A DNA stretch of 24,455 nucleotides, taken from Plakobranchus ocellatus (lineage: Eukaryota; Mollusca; Gastropoda; Plakobranchidae). The stretch covers positions 183,412-207,866 of the forward strand of contig BLXT01001085.1 of NCBI GenBank assembly GCA_019648995.1, in the 5' to 3' direction. The notes beneath the pieces are model-generated. The model was not told the DNA's origin and did not search any database. It saw only the letters and a program-made list of their open reading frames with translations. Positions within the stretch are counted from its first letter, which is position 1. Every line of letters starts with the position of its first letter. The translations under genes and the position numbers were made by a program. Shown here one piece after another: positions 23,501 through 24,455 of this stretch.

Positions 23501-23877
23501 GGGAAAAAAAGCTCTTCAAAGCAGGAAAAAAACAAATTTTATTTTCTTTAAGAGTGTTTTTTACCATCTGCCTCATTAGAATTGGTCTCATGAAACATTA
23601 AATTTGTTTTCCTCTTACTGTACCAAATTATCATCATCTGTAACCTGATTAGCTTTATTCTTTAGAGATTGTGACAATAAGTGTGGTTGAGGCATCCTTG
23701 AATAAATACATTAACTTGCTGAATTGATCTGTTTCCATATCATTGCCATTGTAACCAGGTAACATTTGAGAGAAGAGACGGTGTATCTGTGAACTTAATG
23801 AGGCTGGGCAAATCCATGCATAAATTGATTGAAGAGGAAACATCATCTGATCTTCATTTATTCCACAATCCCCATCA
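7880..23877 (+). CDS. Multi-thioredoxin-domain PDI-family-like protein, 17 exons, partial at both ends
   Basis: The join is 7880-7975, 8622-8713, 9435-9581, 10316-10447, 11159-11229, 12348-12412, 12885-12991, 15304-15496, 16257-16322, 16956-17113, 18992-19114, 19940-20074, 20314-20398, 21541-21722, 21894-21983, 22486-22710, 23759-23877. It gives 694 whole codons with every intron GT-AG and all phases agreeing. Residue positions count from 7880. Thioredoxin-like units: about 1-112 (KVPF cis-Pro), 113-235 (no motif), 236-350 (FYAWWAEHV replaces FYAPWCGHC; cis-Pro in SVPF), 425-575 (CGSC, then GYPT) and 580-695 (no motif). Sequons NAS, NQT, NLT and NCS fit an ER-lumenal or secreted protein. The family catalyses or assists disulfide exchange; here only the CGSC unit could be redox-active. 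Signal peptide and retention signal lie outside the window. It resembles ERp90/TXNDC16 in design, but orthology is not established. The domain count is my reading of the pattern, not a profile search. Confidence 0.85.
8622..8713 (+). CDS. Exon 2
   Basis: Acceptor TTTCTCATTTCAG, donor CAC|GTAGGC. The split first codon is Gly. It encodes an acidic helix, a SQLHRFRKN segment and the strand IAGVIKISH, like the helix and strand before a thioredoxin cis-Pro. It leaves in phase 0. The intron 8714-9434 has poly-A/T runs only. Confidence 0.85.
9435..9581 (+). CDS. Exon 3, cis-Pro end of the first thioredoxin-like unit
   Basis: 49 codons. Cys pair in [10 protein letters not shown] (with an NAS sequon), then [10 protein letters not shown] where the Pro sits at the usual cis-Pro position, then [15 protein letters not shown], the closing helix of the fold. 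Donor TTG|GTATGT. The intron 9582-10315 is AT-rich with nothing recognised. Confidence 0.9.
10316..10447 (+). CDS. Exon 4
   Basis: 44 codons in phase 0 on both sides. Donor GCA|GTAAGA. A Lys-rich start and [16 protein letters not shown] are followed by [20 protein letters not shown], a hydrophobic strand and helix opening the second thioredoxin-like unit. The last 79 nt, with the donor, are repeated at 10677-10756 beyond the assembly gap. Confidence 0.88.
10369..10480 (+). repeat. Left copy of a duplication around an assembly gap
   Basis: Covers the 3' end of exon 4 and the first intron bases up to the (TC)n run. Its partner is 10677-10783. The two differ by a 3-nt in-frame deletion in the right copy (GTTGTA to GTA) and a few substitutions. 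Confidence 0.9.
10507..10667. other. Assembly gap (161 N)
   Basis: The run of N sits inside a (TC)n microsatellite; both edges are TCTC. Confidence 0.98.
10677..10783 (+). repeat. Right copy of the duplicated exon-4 tail
   Basis: Repeats the end of exon 4, its donor and the following intron bases. A CTCTCTCCCCCAG acceptor-like sequence precedes it, but use of that acceptor would put the copy in the wrong phase after a phase-0 exon. It is therefore more likely the second haplotype placed beside the gap, or a non-functional tandem copy. Confidence 0.85.
10783..10920. repeat. (CT)n / (ATCT)n microsatellite
   Basis: Long CT dinucleotide run interspersed with TATC/ATCT tetranucleotides, continuous in type with the run at 10481-10506 before the gap. 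A short (TG)n lies at 10980-10995. Confidence 0.95.
11159..11229 (+). CDS. Exon 5
   Basis: Acceptor TTTTATTTTCAG, donor CCAG|GTAAAA. 23 codons plus 2 nt. Encodes [20 protein letters not shown], a central beta strand of the second unit. The intron 11230-12347 holds AT-rich sequence with short runs of possible old repeat (11530-12200) that I could not classify. Confidence 0.85.
12348..12412 (+). CDS. Exon 6
   Basis: Acceptor GATCATCAG, donor TTG|GTAAGA. The split Ser codon is followed by [20 protein letters not shown]. Open in the one frame that matches both neighbours. The intron 12413-12884 is T-rich with nothing else seen. Confidence 0.82.
12885..12991 (+). CDS. Exon 7, end of the second unit
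   Basis: Acceptor TTTTCTTTTTCAG, donor GTT|GTAAGT. Begins with a split Gly, then [20 protein letters not shown] and a closing helix ending in VKHLNV, which leads straight into the next thioredoxin strand. The 2.3 kb intron 12992-15303 holds the LINE fragment and the SINE listed separately. Confidence 0.87.
13400..14200 (-). mobile_element. Fragment of a LINE of the same family as 869-3215
   Basis: On the - strand, in order: [23 protein letters not shown] (RT motif B), YTDDVEFIG (motif C, Asp pair kept), [28 protein letters not shown], a [17 protein letters not shown] segment and LPITISKKL. Each matches a segment of the first element, but they are spread over several frames. About 40 codons between motif C and the ERRK segment are missing. 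The ends are approximate. Antisense to the host gene. Confidence 0.85.
14201..14894. other. Non-coding intron sequence
   Basis: AT-rich, with a C14 run at 14451-14464 that may be mis-sized. No open frame with family character. Confidence 0.6.
14895..15065 (+). mobile_element. tRNA-derived SINE
   Basis: A polymerase III A-box-like sequence (GTGACACAGTGGCTAGC, 14906-14922) is followed by a B box (GGTTTGAGCCC, 14961-14971; consensus GGTTCRANNCC) at roughly tRNA spacing. A non-tRNA body ending in an A-rich ACAAAAACCCAAACCTC tail follows. The tRNA part cannot fold as a functional tRNA gene (no clean acceptor stem seen). It lies in sense orientation, about 240 bp before exon 8. Confidence 0.75.
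15304..15496 (+). CDS. Exon 8, redox-inactive thioredoxin domain
   Basis: Acceptor TGTATTTCAAG, donor ACTG|GTATGT; 64 codons plus 1 nt. Reads [10 protein letters not shown], a strand [18 protein letters not shown], then [13 protein letters not shown]. Aligned to the PDI active-site strand FYAPWCGHC, both Cys are replaced (Ala at 15385-15387, Val at 15394-15396). The fold is kept but dithiol chemistry is not possible here. The intron 15497-16256 holds nothing recognised. Confidence 0.92.
16257..16322 (+). CDS. Exon 9, cis-Pro strand of the third unit
   Basis: Acceptor TTTACTGCAG, donor AGAG|GTTTGT. The split Val is followed by [21 protein letters not shown]. The Pro at 16298-16300 occupies the cis-Pro position that normally faces the active site (compare PTLKLF in PDI). 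The intron 16323-16955 is AT-rich only. Confidence 0.9.
16956..17113 (+). CDS. Exon 10
   Basis: Acceptor TTTTCATATTCAG, donor CAA|GTAAAT; 52 codons. Contains an NQT sequon, [19 protein letters not shown], and an aromatic [18 protein letters not shown] segment that links the third and fourth units. Using the second AG two bases later would create an immediate stop, which fixes the acceptor. Confidence 0.9.
17152..17205. repeat. (AT)n microsatellite
   Basis: About 26 uninterrupted AT units just inside the intron after exon 10. Confidence 0.97.
17206..18991. other. Remainder of the intron after exon 10
   Basis: Mostly AT-rich. A short more GC-rich patch at 17820-17950 stands out in base composition, but I recognised no element in it. 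T/G homopolymer-rich sequence lies at 18409-18500. Confidence 0.55.
18992..19114 (+). CDS. Exon 11, linker with sequon and basic stretch
   Basis: Acceptor TTTTCATCTGAACAG, donor CCT|GTAAGT; 41 codons in phase 0. [16 protein letters not shown], an NLT sequon, then a Pro/Lys/Arg-rich stretch ([12 protein letters not shown]). It looks like an exposed linker between the third and fourth units. The intron 19115-19939 holds nothing recognised. Confidence 0.85.
19940..20074 (+). CDS. Exon 12, start of the CxxC thioredoxin domain
   Basis: Acceptor CTTATTAATAG, donor ATG|GTATTA; 45 codons. The segment [16 protein letters not shown] is the opening strand and helix of a thioredoxin domain (compare V.LT...F...I in PDIs). 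It ends in VHVTM, which continues into the central strand in the next exon across a 239-bp intron. Confidence 0.88.
20314..20398 (+). CDS. Exon 13, CGSC active-site motif
   Basis: Acceptor TCACTCTTGCAG, donor AAAG|GTTTGC; 28 codons plus 1 nt. [18 protein letters not shown]: strand, then Cys-Gly-Ser-Cys at 20335-20346, then the amphipathic helix with a following Lys. Position relative to strand and helix is exactly that of the thioredoxin/PDI dithiol. It is the only CxxC in the visible protein. Confidence 0.92.
20521..20586. repeat. (TA)n-(GATA)n microsatellite
   Basis: Compound dinucleotide and tetranucleotide repeat. Confidence 0.95.
21425..21540 (+). repeat. Triplicated polypyrimidine tract at the exon 14 acceptor
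   Basis: The unit TTGACCTTACTTT...TCAATTACCATTTT starts at 21425, 21460 and 21503. The middle copy is 8 nt longer. The last copy runs directly into GATTTTCAG, the acceptor. Confidence 0.9.
21541..21722 (+). CDS. Exon 14, GYPT cis-Pro part of the CxxC domain
   Basis: Acceptor TTGATTTTCAG, donor TCT|GTAAGA; 60 codons after a split Gly. [20 protein letters not shown] then YPTVSALR: the strand, Cys pair and cis-Pro (21615-21617) typical of PDI a-domains. A Pro-rich loop and RRDYHGPLS follow, matching the Y.G.L/S pattern before the last helix. Confidence 0.93.
21894..21983 (+). CDS. Exon 15, closing helix of the CxxC domain
   Basis: Acceptor GATGTTTTACAG; 30 codons. [16 protein letters not shown] is the final thioredoxin helix, then [10 protein letters not shown]. 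The donor ATG|GTTGGT is weak and was chosen because it keeps phase 0 with exon 16; a GT four bases on would shift the frame. The preceding intron is only 171 bp. Confidence 0.82.
22486..22710 (+). CDS. Exon 16, fifth thioredoxin-like unit
   Basis: Acceptor TTTCTCTTTTCAG, donor AAG|GTGATT; 75 codons. [18 protein letters not shown], then [20 protein letters not shown] (helix with three Cys), and [20 protein letters not shown]. Strand-helix-strand order fits a thioredoxin-like fold without active site, but this is the least certain domain call. The preceding intron 21984-22485 holds nothing recognised. Confidence 0.88.
22711..23758. other. Intron after exon 16
   Basis: Holds the inverted-repeat element at 22958-23203; the rest is AT-rich and featureless. 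Confidence 0.7.
22958..23203. mobile_element. Imperfect long inverted repeat, MITE-like
   Basis: The left arm (about 22958-23008: TGTGTTGCGGTCCCACAAAA...GAGTTGAGGTTTTGCA) matches the reverse complement of the right arm (about 23150-23203: TGCAGACCTGCAACTCGAT...GTGAGACCACTACACAT) at roughly three of four bases over about 42 nt. The small size and the absence of coding sequence fit an old non-autonomous DNA transposon. Target-site duplication not identified. Confidence 0.55.
23759..23877 (+). CDS. Exon 17 (last supported)
   Basis: Acceptor CATTGTAACCAG, donor CATCA|GTAAGA; 39 codons plus 2 nt. [20 protein letters not shown] pairs with the end of exon 16 as a beta hairpin and helix, then an acidic/Ser stretch and LHLFHNPH. 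It leaves in phase 2, so the next exon must begin with one base completing CA_. Confidence 0.87.
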
Positions 23878-24105
23878 GTAAGATAAGTTTTCCATTGTTG
23901 ATTTCTATATTTTTTTTTACTTTTTTTGCATATGATTCATGTTTCTTATGCTTCTATTAGTACCTTTGTCTTTTTAAAATCACAAATCATCTTTTTAAAT
24001 TCAAATTTTTTCATAATGAAATTTCGTGAGGAAACTGTGTGTCTTTATAATAGCATTAATAGCATTAGTAAATTTGTAGCATCTATTAGTTTCTATTTTA
24101 TTCAG

Positions 24106-24133
24106 GTTGGCAGCTGTGGAGATAATAATTTGA
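24106..24133 (+). CDS. Possible short terminal exon
   Basis: Acceptor TCTATTTTATTCAG is good. In the required phase it reads QLAAVEIII and then TGA at 24131-24133. It could be the true C-terminus, but no ER-retention signal and no clear AATAAA follow, so a later exon beyond the window is equally possible. Confidence 0.2.
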
Positions 24134-24455
24134 TTTATGTGAAAAGGTGATTGTATTGGATCAGTGAGTTAGAAAAAGTATAAGGTTCTAGTTCTTTAAT
24201 GCATATGGACCAAGATAGATTTTTATGTAATATAAAGAATTAGCAATAGCACACAATCATGGCTATTCTTGCTGAAATCTTTAATGTAATGATTTCTCTC
24301 AAAATCTGCACCTTGGTATCATGATTGATGACATTTTAAGTAAGGAAGGATTTTTTTTGTATTTGTTTGTAAGTTGTGTAAGAAAATACTCATGAAAGAG
24401 TAAGTCAGCAGAAACTCTTCAGAGAAGACTGAAATTAAGTCAGCCATGAATTTCT
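24134..24455. other. Non-coding sequence at the window end
   Basis: AT-rich. Either the 3' UTR/flank or continuing intron; no canonical poly-A signal was seen. Confidence 0.4.

Overview
This is an AT-rich animal genomic window with long introns, GT-AG splicing, homopolymers and dinucleotide repeats, decayed non-LTR retrotransposons and a tRNA-derived SINE. The style suggests a lophotrochozoan, probably a gastropod mollusc. That placement is inference from general appearance, not from a diagnostic gene.

The only host gene I can support runs on the + strand and is incomplete at both ends. Seventeen exons between 7880 and 23877 join without any phase conflict or in-frame stop into 2086 nt (694 complete codons). 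The product looks like a secreted or ER-lumenal protein of the PDI / thioredoxin-fold superfamily with about five thioredoxin-like units. One unit (exon 8) has the thioredoxin strand but Ala and Val where the two active-site Cys should be. Another (exon 13) carries a true CxxC, written CGSC, followed by a GYPT cis-proline motif in exon 14. Several N-glycosylation sequons fit a lumenal location. The layout recalls ERp90/TXNDC16-type proteins, but I could not assign orthology and give no symbol.

Layout: 1-620 holds two phase-compatible candidate upstream exons (low confidence). 869-3215 is a 5'-truncated, mutated non-LTR retrotransposon on the - strand, ending at its 3' side in a (TAA)n tail. 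4020-4770 is a threefold tandem repeat of about 230-245 bp. 4771-7879 has no gene I can support. 7880-23877 is the gene body. Its introns hold an assembly gap flanked by a duplicated exon tail (10369-10783), a second decayed retroelement fragment of the same family (about 13400-14200, - strand), a SINE (14895-15065), (AT)n and (GATA)n microsatellites, a triplicated polypyrimidine stretch at one splice acceptor (21425-21540) and an imperfect inverted repeat resembling a MITE (22958-23203). The last 580 bases hold either more intron or a very short terminal exon.

No bacterial-type operon, CRISPR array, rRNA or functional tRNA gene was seen.
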